From positions 1-23,755 of the forward strand of contig NW_027018468.1 of assembly GCF_032854445.1 (NCBI RefSeq): a stretch of 23,755 nucleotides of DNA, read 5' to 3'. Position 1 is the stretch's first letter; the number at the start of each line of letters is the position of its first letter. The DNA is from Liolophura sinensis. Lineage: Eukaryota; Mollusca; Polyplacophora; Chitonida; Chitonidae. The notes beneath the pieces are model-generated. The model had not been told where the DNA came from and ran no database searches. It saw nothing but the letters and a program-made list of their open reading frames with translations. This document shows positions 11,529-20,864 of this stretch, one piece after another. The position numbers and the translations under genes are program-made.

Positions 11529-12077
11529 TTGAATGATCATTTATGTCATAATCACGTGCCCAGCAACGGCTCTTACTCCATGGAAACCAGGGAAATTTGC
11601 AATTTTTCAACAGGTGCCGATGCCTGTCTCAATTCCGCATCTTTTGGCACCTTACTGAAGTGGGTTAGTGTTCAGTTGTACTTTTTACAGCAGACTGTAT
11701 CAAGTACCTTGTGTTTTTCACGTACGAATGGTGTGGTTTTTCTACACGTAGATAAAGACATTGAGATTGTCTTGCACTTAGAAGTAAGGCAATTGCTGGG
11801 TGAGTAAAATGGGCTTAGCCCAAAGATTTGACGTCTTCTGGGCTACCGAAGGGCACATAACTTATAGTCAAAAGTTGAATATAGTAATGACCAGTCGCGA
11901 TTGTACAGAGTGCAGTGTAGCCGGTTTCAATTAACAAAAAGACCAGGCAAAAATGCAAAAGTGGAAAAACTGTTCCAGTGCTGCTGGTAAGAGGCTAATC
12001 CGACGTATTTTGTGACGACAAATCGAATGGTGCAAACCGCGTTGCTCTCTGACCAATACTTTTGCCTGTAGTGACAA
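11529..12077 (+). repeat. Satellite monomer u21
   Basis: P, alpha-T, e1, f1, h1-g, i2, j1, k1, l1, with CTCTGACC as in u13. CAGGTGCC removes the usual CAGCTG. GAGTAAAATGG puts a stop into the plus frame. An exception to the boundary linkage: it follows j2/k2 yet begins CCCAG. Confidence 0.96.
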
Positions 12078-12626
12078 TTGAATGATCATTTATGTCATAA
12101 TCACGTGCCCAGCAACGGCTCTTACTCCATGGAAACCAGGGAAATTTGCAATTTTTCAACAGCTGCCGATGCCTGGCTCAATTCCGCATCTTTTGGCACC
12201 TTATTCATGTGGGTCTGTGGTCAGTTGTACTTTTTACAGCAGACTGTATAAAGTACCTTGTGTTTTTCACGTACAAATGGTGTGTTTTTTCTACACGTAG
12301 ATAAAGACATTGAGATTGTCTTGGACTTAGAAGTAAGGCAATTGCTGGGTGAGTTAAATGGGCTTGGCCCAAAGATTTGACGTCTTCTGGGCTACCGAAG
12401 GGCACATAACTTATAGTCAAAAGTTGAATATAGTAATGACCAGTCGCGATTGTACAGAGTACAGTGTAGCCGATTTCAATTAACAAAAAGACCAGGCAAA
12501 AATGCAAAAGTGGAAAAACTGTTCCAGTGCTACTAGTAACAGCCTAATCCGACGTATTTTGTGACGAGAAATCGAATGGTGCAAACCGCGTTGCTCTCCG
12601 ACAAATACTTTTGCCTGTAGTGACAA
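12078..12626 (+). repeat. Satellite monomer u22
   Basis: P, beta with GTATAAAG, e1, f2, h2-g, i1, j2 followed by AACAG, k3, l1. Pairs with u14. Confidence 0.96.
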
Positions 12627-12631
12627 TTGAA

Positions 12632-12656
12632 TGATCATTTATGTCATAATCACGTG
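12632..12656 (+). promoter_or_regulatory. Three adjacent palindromes at the monomer junction (representative copy)
   Basis: Within 25 bp lie TGATCA (12632-12637), TTATG-T-CATAA (12639-12649) and ATCACGTG (12649-12656). The cluster recurs once per monomer at the anchor and is almost invariant; exceptions are mostly single substitutions (u5, u12, u36, u39). CACGTG is the classical E-box core bound by bHLH and bHLH-Zip dimers, and ATCACGTG fits the budding-yeast CDEI consensus RTCACRTG. That a protein binds here is inference. Confidence 0.35.
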
Positions 12657-12838
12657 CCCAGCAACGGCTCTTACTCCATGGAAACCAGGGAAATTTGCAA
12701 TTTTTCAACAGCTGCCGATGCCTGGCTCAATTCCGCATCTTTTGGCACCTTACTGAAGTGGGTCAGTGTTCAGTTGTACTTTTTACAGCAGACTGTATCA
12801 AGTACCTTGTGTTTTTCACGTACAAATGGTGTGGTTTT

Positions 12839-12850
12839 TCTACACGTAGA
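12839..12850. repeat. Inverted repeat TCTAC-AC-GTAGA (representative copy)
   Basis: Five-base arms around a two-base centre. I see it in every monomer covering this position except u7, where the right arm reads GTGGA. Function unknown; it may simply lie in a slowly changing part of the monomer. Confidence 0.6.
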
Positions 12851-12886
12851 TAAAGACATTGAGATTGTCTTGCACTTAGAAGTAAG

Positions 12887-12894
12887 GCAATTGC
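12887..12894. repeat. Perfect 8-bp palindrome GCAATTGC (representative copy)
   Basis: Present in monomers with AAGGCAATTG and lost in those with AAGACAATTG (for example u1, u3, u10, u19, u26-u28, u32, u35, u40), so it is one of the polymorphic diagnostic sites. Confidence 0.6.
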
Positions 12895-12999
12895 TGGGTG
12901 AGTTAAATGGGCTTAGCCCAAAGATTTCAGGTCTTCTGGGCTACCGAAGGGCACATAACTTATAGTCAAAAGTTGAATATAGTAATGACCAGTCGCGAT

Positions 13000-13012
13000 T
13001 GTACAGAGTACA
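13000..13012. repeat. Inverted repeat TGTAC-AGA-GTACA (representative copy)
   Basis: Five-base arms with a three-base spacer in all i1 monomers. In i2 monomers the right arm becomes GTGCA and the symmetry is lost, so two structural classes coexist in the array. Confidence 0.6.
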
Positions 13013-13175
13013 GTGTAGCCGATTTCAATTAACAAAAACACCAGGCAAAAATGCAAAAGTGGAAAAACTGTTCCAGTGCTACTAGTAAGAGCCTAATCCG
13101 ACGTATTTTGTGACGAGAAATCGAATGGTGCAATCCGCGTTGCTCTCCGACCAATACTTTTGGCTGTAGCGACAA

Positions 13176-13724
13176 TTGAATGATCATTTATGTCATAATC
13201 ACGTGCGTAGCAACGGGTCTTACTCCATGGAAACCAGGGAAATTTGCAATTTTTCAACAGCAGCCGATGCCTGTCTCAATTCCGCATCTTTTGGCACCTT
13301 ACTGAAGTGGGTTAGTGTTCAGTTGTACTTTTTACAGCAGACTGTATCAAGTACCTTGTGTTTTTCACGTACAAATGGTGTGGTTTTTCTACACGTAGAT
13401 AAAGACATTGAGATTGTCTTGCACTTAGAAGTAAGGCAATTGCTGGGTGAGTTAAATGGGCTTGGCCCAAAGATTTGACGTCTTCTGGGCTACCGAAGGG
13501 CACATAACTTATAGTCAAAAGTTGAATATAGTAATGACCAGTCGCGATTGTACAGAGTACAGTGTAGCCGATTTCAATTAACAAAAAGACCAGGCAAAAA
13601 TGCAAAAGTGGAAAAACTTTTCCAGTGCTGCTGGTAAGAGGCTAATCCGACGTATTTTGTGACGACAAATCGAATGGTGCAAACCGCGTTGCTCTCCGAC
13701 CAATACTTTTGCCTGTAGTGACAA
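13176..13724 (+). repeat. Satellite monomer u24
   Basis: R with GGGTC, alpha-T, e1, f1, h2-g, i1, j1, k1, l1. CAGCAGCC replaces CAGCTGCC. TGTCTCAA form. Confidence 0.96.
13312..13605 (-). other. Recurring 97-codon minus-strand open frame, probably not a gene
   Basis: An ATG-initiated frame on the minus strand of about 95-100 codons with a hydrophobic first dozen residues is intact in several monomers (u0, u10, u12, u24, u32, u33 among others) and broken in many more. It overlaps the plus-strand frame, and both are likely chance frames in a mildly AT-rich repeat. No family recognised. Confidence 0.2.
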
Positions 13725-14273
13725 TTGAATGATCATTTATGTCATAATCACGTGCCCAGCAACGGCTCTTACTCCATGGAAACCAGGGATATTTGCTATT
13801 TTTCAACAGCTGCCGATGCCTGGCTCAATTCCGCATCTTTTGGCACCTTATTCATGTGGGTCTGTGGTCAGTTGTACTTTTTACAGCAGACTGTATCAAG
13901 TACCTTGTGTTTTTCACGTACAAATGGTGTGGTTTTTCTACACGTAGATAAAGACATTGAGATTGTCTTGCACTTAGAAGTAAGGCAATTGCTGGGTGAG
14001 TTAAATGGGCTTAGCCCAAAGATTTCAGGTCTTCTGGGCTACCGAAGGGCACATAACTTATAGTCAAAAGTTGAATATAGTAATGACCAGTCGCGATTGT
14101 ACAGAGTACAGTGTAGCCGATTTCAATTAACAAAAAGACCAGGCAAAAATGCAAAAGTGGACAAACTGTTCCAGTGCTGCTGGTAAGAGGCTAATCCGAC
14201 GTATTTTGTGACGAGAAATCGAATGGTGCAAACCGCGTTGCTCTCCGACCAATACTTTTGGCTGTAGCGACAG
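13725..14273 (+). repeat. Satellite monomer u25
   Basis: P, beta, e1, f1, h1-c, i1, j1, k3, l2. GGGATATTT, GTGGACAAAC (shared with u42). Its end reads GCGACAG and leads into the 16-bp palindrome at 14274. Confidence 0.96.
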
Positions 14274-14289
14274 ATCAATGATCATTGAT
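14274..14289. repeat. Perfect 16-bp palindrome ATCAATGATCATTGAT at the u25/u26 junction
   Basis: The usual anchor TTGAATGATCATTTAT is changed at both ends so that the sequence becomes fully self-complementary. The same form is found at only one other place, 19214-19229. Confidence 0.85.
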
Positions 14290-14821
14290 GTCATAATCAC
14301 GTGCCCAGCAACGGCTCTTACTCCATGGAAACCAGGGATATTTGCAATTTTTTAACAGCTGCCGATGCCTGGCCCAATTCCACATCTTTTGGCACCTTAT
14401 AAATGTGGGTCAGTGTTTAGTTGTACTTTTCACAGCAGACTGTATCAAGTACCTTGTGTTTTTCACGTACAAATGGTGTGGTTTTTCTACACGTAGATAA
14501 AGACATTGAGATTGTCTTGGAATTAGAAGTAAGACAATTGCTGGGTGAGTTAAATGGGCTTGGCCCAAGATTTCAGGTCTTCTGGGCTACCGAAGGGCAC
14601 ATAACTTATAGTCAAAAGTTGAATATAGTAATGACCAGTCGCGATTGTACAGAGTACAGTGTAGCCGATTTCAATTAACAAAAAGACCAGGCAAAAATGC
14701 AAAAGTGGAAAAACTGTTCCAGTGCTACTAGTAAGAGCCTAATCCGACGTATTTTGTGACGAGAAATCGAATGGTGCAATCCGCGTTGCTCTCCGACCAA
14801 TACTTTTGGCTGTAGCGACAA
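14274..14821 (+). repeat. Satellite monomer u26 (gamma type)
   Basis: Starts with the altered anchor ATCAATGATCATTGAT. P, gamma, e1, CTTGGAATT at F (shared with u27), h2-c with one A lost, i1, j2, k2, l2. GGCCCAATTCCACAT upstream of site D marks the gamma lineage. Confidence 0.96.
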
Positions 14822-15370
14822 TTGAATGATCATTGATGTCATAATCACGTGCGTAGCAACGGCTCTTACTCCATGGAAACCAGGGAAATTTGCAATTTTT
14901 CAACAGCTGCCGATGCCTGGCTCAATTCCGCATCTTTTGGCACCTTACTGAATTGGGTCAGTGTTCAGTTGTACTTTTTAAAGCAGACTGTATCAAGTAC
15001 CTTGTGTTTTTCATGTACAAATGGTGTGGTTTTTCTACACGTAGATAAAGACATTGAGATTGTCTTGGAATTAGAAGTAAGACAATTGCTGGGTGAGTTG
15101 AATGGGCTTAGCTGATAGATTTGACGTCTTCTGGGCTACCGAAGGGCACATAACTTATAGTCAAAAGTTGAATATAGTAATGACCAGTCGCGATTGTACA
15201 GAGTACAGTGTAGCCGATTTCAATTAAAAAAAAGACCAGGTAAAAGTGCAAAAGTGGAAAAACTGTTCCAGTGCTGCTGGTAAGAGGCTAATCCGACGTA
15301 TTTTGTGACGAGAAATCGAATGGTGCAATCCGCGTTGCTCTCCGACCAATACTTTTGCCTGTAGTGACAA
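14822..15370 (+). repeat. Satellite monomer u27
   Basis: R, alpha-C with GAATTGGG, TTTTTCATGTAC at E, CTTGGAATT, h3 variant CTTAGCTGATAG with g, i1, j1, GACGAG with CAATCC, l1. The 3' half resembles u35. Confidence 0.96.
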
Positions 15371-15918
15371 TTGAATGATCATTTATGTCATAATCACGTG
15401 CCCAGCAACGGCTCTTACTCAATGGAAACCAGGGAAATTTGCAATTTTTCAACAGCTGCCGATGCCTGGCTCAATTCCGCATCTTTTGGCACCTTATTCA
15501 TGTGGGACTGTGGTCAGTTGTACTTTTTACAGCAGACTGTATAAAGTACCTTGTGTTTTTTACGTACAAATGGTGTGGTTTTTCTACACGTAGATAAAGA
15601 CATTGAGATTGTCTTGCACTTAGAAGTAAGACAATTGCTGGGTGAGTTAAAAGGGCTTGGCCCAAAGATTTCAGGTCTTCTGGGCTACCGAAGGGCACAT
15701 AACTTATAGTCAAAAGTTGAATATAGTAATGACCAGTCGCGATTGTACAGAGTACAGTGTAGCCGATTTCAATTAACAAAAGACCAGGCAAAAATGCAAA
15801 AGTGGAAAAACTGTTTCAGTGCTACTAGTAAGAGCCTAATCCGACGTATTTTGTGACGAGAAATCGAATGGTGCAATCCGCGTTGCTCTCCGACCAATAC
15901 TTTTGGCTGTAGTGACAA
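15371..15918 (+). repeat. Satellite monomer u28
   Basis: P, beta with GGGACTG and GTATAAAG, TTTTTTACGTAC at E, f1, h2-c with TTAAAAGGG, i1, j2, k2, l3. CTCAATGG replaces CTCCATGG, as in u39. The TTAAAAGGG form is shared with u29. Confidence 0.96.
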
Positions 15919-16467
15919 TTGAATGATCATTTATGTCATAATCACGTGCCCAGCAACGGCTCTTACTCCATGGAAACCAGGGAAATTTGCAATTTTTCAA
16001 CAGCTGCCGATGCCTGGCTCAATTCCGCATCTTTTGGCACATTAGTCATGTGGGTCTGTGGTCAGTTGTACTTTTTACAGCAGACTGTATCAAGTACCTT
16101 GTGTTTTTCACGTACAAATGGTGTGGTTTTTCTACACGTAGATAAAGACATTGAGATTGTCTTGCACTTAGAAGTAAGGCAATTGCTGGGTGAGTTAAAA
16201 GGGCTTAGCCCAAAGATTTCAGGTCTTCTGGGCTACCGAAGGGCACATAACTTATAGTCAAAAGTTGAATATAGTAATGACCAGTCGCGATTGTACAGAG
16301 TACAGTGTAGCCGATTTCAATTAACAAAAAGACCAGGCAAAAATGCAAAAGTGGAAAAACTGTTCCAGTGCTACTAGTAAGAGCCTAATCCGACGTATTT
16401 TGTGACGAGAAATCGAATGGTGCAATCCGCGTTGCTCTCCGACCAATACTTTTGGCTGTAGTGACAA
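15919..16467 (+). repeat. Satellite monomer u29
   Basis: P, beta with ACATTAGTCATG, e1, f1, h1-c with TTAAAAGGG, i1, j2, k2, l3. Second exception to the boundary linkage (follows j2/k2 u28 but starts CCCAG). Confidence 0.96.
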
Positions 16468-17016
16468 TTGAATGATCATTGATGTCATAATCACGTGCGT
16501 AGCAACGGGTCTTACTCCTTGGAAACCAGGGAAATTTGCAATTTTTCAACAGCTGCCGATGCCTGTCTCAATTCCGCATCTTTTGGCACCTTACTGAAGT
16601 GGGTTAGTTTTCAGTTGTACTTTTTACAGCAGACTGTATCAAGTACCTTGTGTTTTTCACGTACAAATGGTGTGGTTTTTCTACACGTAGATAAAGACAT
16701 TGAGATTGTCTTGCACTTAGAAGTAAGGCAATTGCTGGGTGAGTTGAATGGGCTTAGCCCAAAGATTTCAGGTCTTCTGGGCTACCGAAGGGCACATAAC
16801 TTATAGTCAAAAGTTGAATATAGTAATGACCAGTCGCGATTGTACAGAGTACAGTGTAGCCGATTTCAATTAACAAAAAGACCAGGCAAAAATGCAAAAG
16901 TGGAAAAACTGTTCCAGTGCTACTAGTAAGAGCCTAATCCGACGTATTTTGTGACGAGAAATCGAATGGTGCAATCCGCGTTGCTCTCCTACCAATACTT
17001 TTGGCTGTAGCGACAA
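16468..17016 (+). repeat. Satellite monomer u30
   Basis: R with GGGTC, alpha-T with TTAGTTTTCAG, e1, f1, h1-c with GTTGAATGG, i1, j2, k2, l2. CTCCTTGG replaces CTCCATGG. CTCCTACC near the 3' end recurs only in u42. Confidence 0.96.
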
Positions 17017-17565
17017 TTGAATGATCATTTATGTCATAATCACGTGCGTAGCAACGTCTCTTACTCCATGGAAACCAGGGAAATTTGCAATTTTTCAACA
17101 GGTGCCGATGCCTGGCTCAATTCCGCATCTTTTGGCACCTTACTGAAGTGGGTTAGTGTTCAGTTGTACTTTTTACAGCAGACTGTATCAAGTACCTTGT
17201 GTTTTTCACGTACAAATGGTGTGGTTTTTCTACACGTAGATAAAGACATTGAGATTGTCTTGCACTTAGAAGTAAGGCAATTGCTGGGTGAGTTAAATGG
17301 GCTTAGCCCAAAGATTTGACGTCTTCTGGGCTACCGAAGGGCACATAACTTATAGTCAAAAGTTGAATATAGTAATGACCAGTCGCGATTGTACAGAGCA
17401 CAGTTTAGCCGATTTCAATTAACAAAAAGACGAAGCAAAAATGCAATAGTGGAAAAACTGTTCCAGTGCTACTAGTAAGAGCCTAATCCGACGTATTTTG
17501 TGACGAGAAATCGAATGGTGCAAACCGCGTTGCTCTCCGACCAATACTTTTGCCTGTAGTGACAA
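17017..17565 (+). repeat. Satellite monomer u31
   Basis: R with GTCTC, CAGGTGCC, alpha-T, e1, f1, h1-g, AGCACAGTTTAGCC, AGACGAAGC, j2, k3, l1. The AGTTTAGCC and AGACGAAGC forms recur only in u39; the 5' forms recur in u43. Confidence 0.96.
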
Positions 17566-18114
17566 TTGAATGATCATTTATGTCATAATCACGTGCCCAG
17601 CAACGGCTCTTACTCCATGGAAACCAGGGAAATTTGCAATTTTTCAACAGCTGCCGATGCCTGGCCCAATTCCACATCTTTTGGCACCTTATAAATGTGG
17701 GTCAGTGTTTAGTTGTACTTTTTACAGCAGACTGTATCAAGTACCTTGTGTTTTTTATGTACAAATGGTGTGGTTTTTCTACACGTAGATAAAGACATTG
17801 AGATTGTCTTGGACTTAGAAGTAAGACAATTGCTGGGTGAGTTAAATGGGCTTGGCCCAAAGATTTGACGTCTTCTGGGCTACCGAAGGGCACATAACTT
17901 ATAGTCAAAAGTTGAATATAGTAATGACCAGTCGCGATTGTACAGAGTACAGTGTAGCCGATTTCAATTAACAAAAAGACCAGGTAAAAATGCAAAAGTG
18001 GAAAAACTCTTCCAGTGCTGCTGGTAAGAGGCTAATCCGACGTATTTTGTGACGAGAAATCGAATGGTGCAAACCGCGTTGCTCTCCGACCAATACTTTT
18101 GGCTGTAGTGACAA
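17566..18114 (+). repeat. Satellite monomer u32 (gamma type)
   Basis: P, GGCCCAATTCCACAT, gamma, e3, f2, h2-g, i1, CCAGGTAAAA, j1, k3, l3. Counterpart of u40. Confidence 0.96.
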
Positions 18115-18664
18115 TTGAATGATCATTTATGTCATAATCACGTGCCCAGCAACGGTTCTTACTCCATGGAAACCAGGGAAATTTGCAATTTTTCAACAGC
18201 TGCCGATGCCTGGCTCAATTCCGCATCTTTTGGCACCTTACTGAAGTGGGTCAGTGTTCAGTTGTACTTTTTACAGCAGACTGTATCAAGTACCTTGTGG
18301 TTTTCACGTACAAATGGTGTGGTTTTTCTACACGTAGATAAAGACATTGAGATTGTCTTGCACTTAGAAGTAAGGCAATTGCTGGGTGAGTTAAATGGGC
18401 TTGGCCCAAAGATTTGACGTCTTCTGGGCTACCGAAGGGCACATAACTTATAGTCAAAAGTTGAATATAATAATGACCAGTCGCGATTGTACAGAGTGCA
18501 GTGTAGCCGGTTTCAATTAATAAAAAGACCAGGCAAAAATGCAAAAGTGGAAAAACTGTTCCAGTGCTGCTGGTAAGAGCCTAATCCGACGTATTTTATG
18601 ACGACAAATCGAAATGGTGCAAACAGCGTTGCTCTCCGACCAATACTTTTGCCTGTAGTGACAA
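18115..18664 (+). repeat. Satellite monomer u33
   Basis: P with GGTTC, alpha-C, e2, f1, h2-g, i2, ATTAATAAAAAG, j1 followed by AAGAGCC, k1 with CAAACAGCG, l1. Counterpart of u41, which shares GGTTC, ATTAATAAAAAG and CAAACAGCG. Confidence 0.96.
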
Positions 18665-19213
18665 TTGAATGATCATTTATGTCATAATCACGTGCCCAGC
18701 ATCGGCTCTTACTCCATGGAAACCAGGGAAATTGCAATTTTTTCAACAGCTGCGATGCCTGGCTTCAATTCCGCATCTTTTGGCACCTTATTCATGTGGG
18801 TCTGTGGTCAGTTGTACTTTTTTACAGCAGACTGATCAAGTACCTTGTGTTTTTCACGTACAAATGGTGTGGTTTTTCTACACGTAGATAAAGACATTGA
18901 GATTGTCTTGCACTTAGAAGTAAGTCAATTGCTGGGTGAGTTAAATGGGCTTAGCCCAAAGATTTCAGGTCTTCTGGGCTACCGAAGGGCACATAACTTA
19001 TAGTCAAAAGTTGAATATAGTAATGACCAGTCGCGATTGTACAGAGTACAGTGTAGCCGATTTCAATTAACAAAAAGACCAGGCAAAATGCAAAAGTGGA
19101 AAAACTGTCCCAGTGCTGCTGGTAAGAGGCTAATCCGACGTAATTTTGTGGACGAGAAATCGAATGGTGCAAACCGCGTTGCTCTCCGACCAATACTTTT
19201 GCTGTAGCGACAG
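18665..19213 (+). repeat. Satellite monomer u34
   Basis: P with CATCGG, beta, e1, f1, AAGTCAATTG (only here and in u42), h1-c, i1, j1, k3, shortened l2. Indels become frequent from here on. Ends GCGACAG like u25. Confidence 0.95.
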
Positions 19214-19229
19214 ATCAATGATCATTGAT
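19214..19229. repeat. Perfect 16-bp palindrome ATCAATGATCATTGAT at the u34/u35 junction
   Basis: Identical to the palindrome at 14274-14289, nine monomers upstream, and embedded in the same beta-then-gamma monomer order. Confidence 0.85.
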
Positions 19230-19764
19230 GTCATAATCACGTGCCCAGCAACGGCTCTTACTCCATGGAAACCAGGGATATTTGCAATTTTTTAACAGCT
19301 GCCGATGCCTGGCCCAATTCCACATCTTTTGGCACCTGATAAATGTGGGTCATTGTTTAGCTGTACTTTTCCACAGCAGACTGTATCAAGTTACCTTGTG
19401 TTTTTTATGTACTAATGGTGTGGTTTTTCTACACGTAGATAAAGACATTGAGATTGTCTTGGACTTAGAAGTAAGACAATTGCTGGGTCAGTTGAATGGG
19501 CTTAGCCGATAGATTTGACGTCTTCTGGGCTACCGAAGGGCACATAACTTATAGTCAAAAGTTGAATATAGTAATGACCAGTCGCGATTGTACAGAGTAC
19601 AGTGTAGCCGATTTCAATTAACAAAAAGACCAGGTAAAAACGCAAAAGTGGAAAAACTGTTCCAGTGCTGCTGGTAAGAGGCTAATCCGACGTATTTTGT
19701 GACGAGAAATCGAATGGTGCAAACCGCGTTGCTCTCCGACCAATACTTTTGCCTGTAGTGACAA
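19214..19764 (+). repeat. Satellite monomer u35 (gamma type)
   Basis: Altered anchor ATCAATGATCATTGAT as in u26. P, gamma with CTGATAAATG, e3, f2, h3-g with GTTGAATGG, i1, j1, k3, l1. First half follows u26, second half resembles u27. Confidence 0.95.
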
Positions 19765-20314
19765 TTGAATGATAATTTATGTCATAATCACGGTGCCCAG
19801 GCAACGGCTCTTACTCCATGGAAACCAGGGAAATTTGCAATTTTTCAACAGCTGCCGATGCCTGGCTCCAATTCCGCATCTTTTGGCACCTTACTGAAGT
19901 GGGTCAGTGTTCAGTTGTACTTTTTACAGCAGACTGTATCAAGTACCTGTGGTTTTATGTACAAATGGTGTGGTTTTTCTACACGTAGATAAAGACATTG
20001 AGATTGTCTTGCACTTAGAAGTAAAGCAATTGCTGGGTGAGTTAAATGGGCTTGGCCCAAAGATTTCAGGTCTCTGGGCTACCGAAGGGCACATAAACTT
20101 AGTCAAAAGTTGAATATAGTAATGACCAGTCGCGATTGTACAGAGTGCAGTGTAGCCGGTTTCAATTAACAAAAAGACCAGGAAAAATGCAAAAAGTGGA
20201 AAAACTGTTCCAGTGCTGCTGGTAAGAGGCTAATCCGACGTATTTTGTGACGACAAATCGAATGGTGCAAATCGCGTTGCTCTCCGGACCAATACTTTTT
20301 GCCTGTAGTGACAA
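19765..20314 (+). repeat. Satellite monomer u36
   Basis: P with the E-box damaged to CACGGTG, alpha-C, hybrid E (GTGGTTTTATGTAC), f1, h2-c, i2, j1, k1 with CAAATCG, l1. With u37 and u38 it forms a run of one haplotype. Confidence 0.95.
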
Positions 20315-20864
20315 TTGAATGATAATTTATGTCATAATCACGTGCCCAGCAACGGCTCTTTACTCCATGGAAACCAGGGAAATTTGCAATTTTTCAACAG
20401 CTGCCGATGCCTGGCTCAATTCCGCATCTTTTGGCACCTTTCTGAGTGGGTCAGTGTTCAGTTGTACTTTTTTACAGCAGACTGTATCAAGTACCTTGTG
20501 GTTTTCAGGTACAAATGGTGTGGTTTTTCTACACGTAGATAAAGACATTGAGATTGTCTTGCACTTAGAAGGTAAGGCAATTGCTGGGTGAGTTAAATGG
20601 CTTGGCCCAAAGATTTCAGGTCTTCTGGCTACCGAAGGGCACAATAACTTATAGTCAAAAGTTGAATATAGTAATGACCAGTCGCGATTGTACAGAGTGC
20701 AGTGTAGCCGGTTTCAATTAACAAAAAGACCAGGCAAAAATGCAAAAGTGGAAAAACTGTTCCAGTGCTGCTGGTAAGAGGCTAATCCGACGTATTTTGT
20801 GACGACAAATCGAATGGTGCAAACCGCGTTGCTCTCCGACCAATACTTTTGCCTGTAGTGACAA
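20315..20864 (+). repeat. Satellite monomer u37
   Basis: P, alpha-C with CTTTCTGAGTGGG, e2 with CAGGTAC, f1, h2-c, i2, j1, k1, l1. ATAATTTATG in the anchor, as in u36. Indel-rich. Confidence 0.95.

Larger units (their letters stand above)
12627..12965 (+). other. Recurring 112-codon open frame within the monomer, probably not a gene
   Basis: From the TTG of the anchor a frame runs 112 codons to TAG; it is repeated intact in u17, u23, u25 and u29, and ends after 100 codons in copies with TTTGACG, where TGA falls in frame. Within it the gamma form of site D (TTATAA) puts TAA in frame in u2, u26, u32, u35 and u40; u15 and u21 have other stops. Common variants change amino acids (CCCAG/CGTAG gives Pro/Arg, e1/e2 gives Cys/Trp, GAAATT/GATATT gives Glu/Asp), with no bias to silent sites. 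It starts with a non-ATG codon; an internal ATG lies in CTCCATGG. No domain recognised. Confidence 0.25.
12627..13175 (+). repeat. Satellite monomer u23 (reference copy)
   Basis: P, alpha-C, e1, f1, h1-c, i1, j2, k2, l2, exactly 549 bp. Hand count: 231 G+C (42%) and about 18 CpG. It carries every conserved palindrome and an unbroken 112-codon frame, so I use it as the representative for motif positions. Confidence 0.97.
17390..19105 (+). repeat. Segmental duplicate, copy 1 (u31 3' half to u34)
   Basis: Shares with 21800-23510 an ordered series of rare forms: AGTTTAGCC and AGACGAAGC, then a gamma monomer with GGCCCAATTC, then GGTTC/e2/ATTAATAAAAAG/CAAACAGCG, then a beta monomer with AAGTCAATTG. 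Spacing is about 4.40 kb, eight monomers. Edges are approximate, set by the outermost shared rare forms. Confidence 0.85.

Noticed and set aside
12639-12649. Yeast-type ARS core at ATTTATGTCAT
   Set aside because: It matches 9 of 11 positions of the consensus at best, which is common by chance in AT-rich DNA.
12627-12656. Point centromere with CDEI, CDEII and CDEIII
   Set aside because: Only the 8-bp CDEI-like motif is present; there is no AT-rich CDEII and no CDEIII, and point centromeres are not tandem arrays.
13113-13125. Pol III B-box or tRNA-like element at AAATCGAATGG
   Set aside because: Only the TCGA core fits GGTTCGANNCC; there is no matching A-box and no cloverleaf that I can fold.
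13110-13145. CENP-B box near AATCGAATGG/CCATTCGATT
   Set aside because: TTCG is present on the minus strand, but the required downstream A and CGGG are not at the right spacing.
12627-13175. Hammerhead ribozyme inside the satellite
   Set aside because: I searched the monomer on both strands by eye for the CTGATGA core and saw no copy.
12627-13175. Internal sub-repeats making the 549 bp from three ~183-bp units
   Set aside because: Comparing thirds of u23 by eye shows only short coincidences such as TTGAAT at +0 and +346, not at a 183-bp step.
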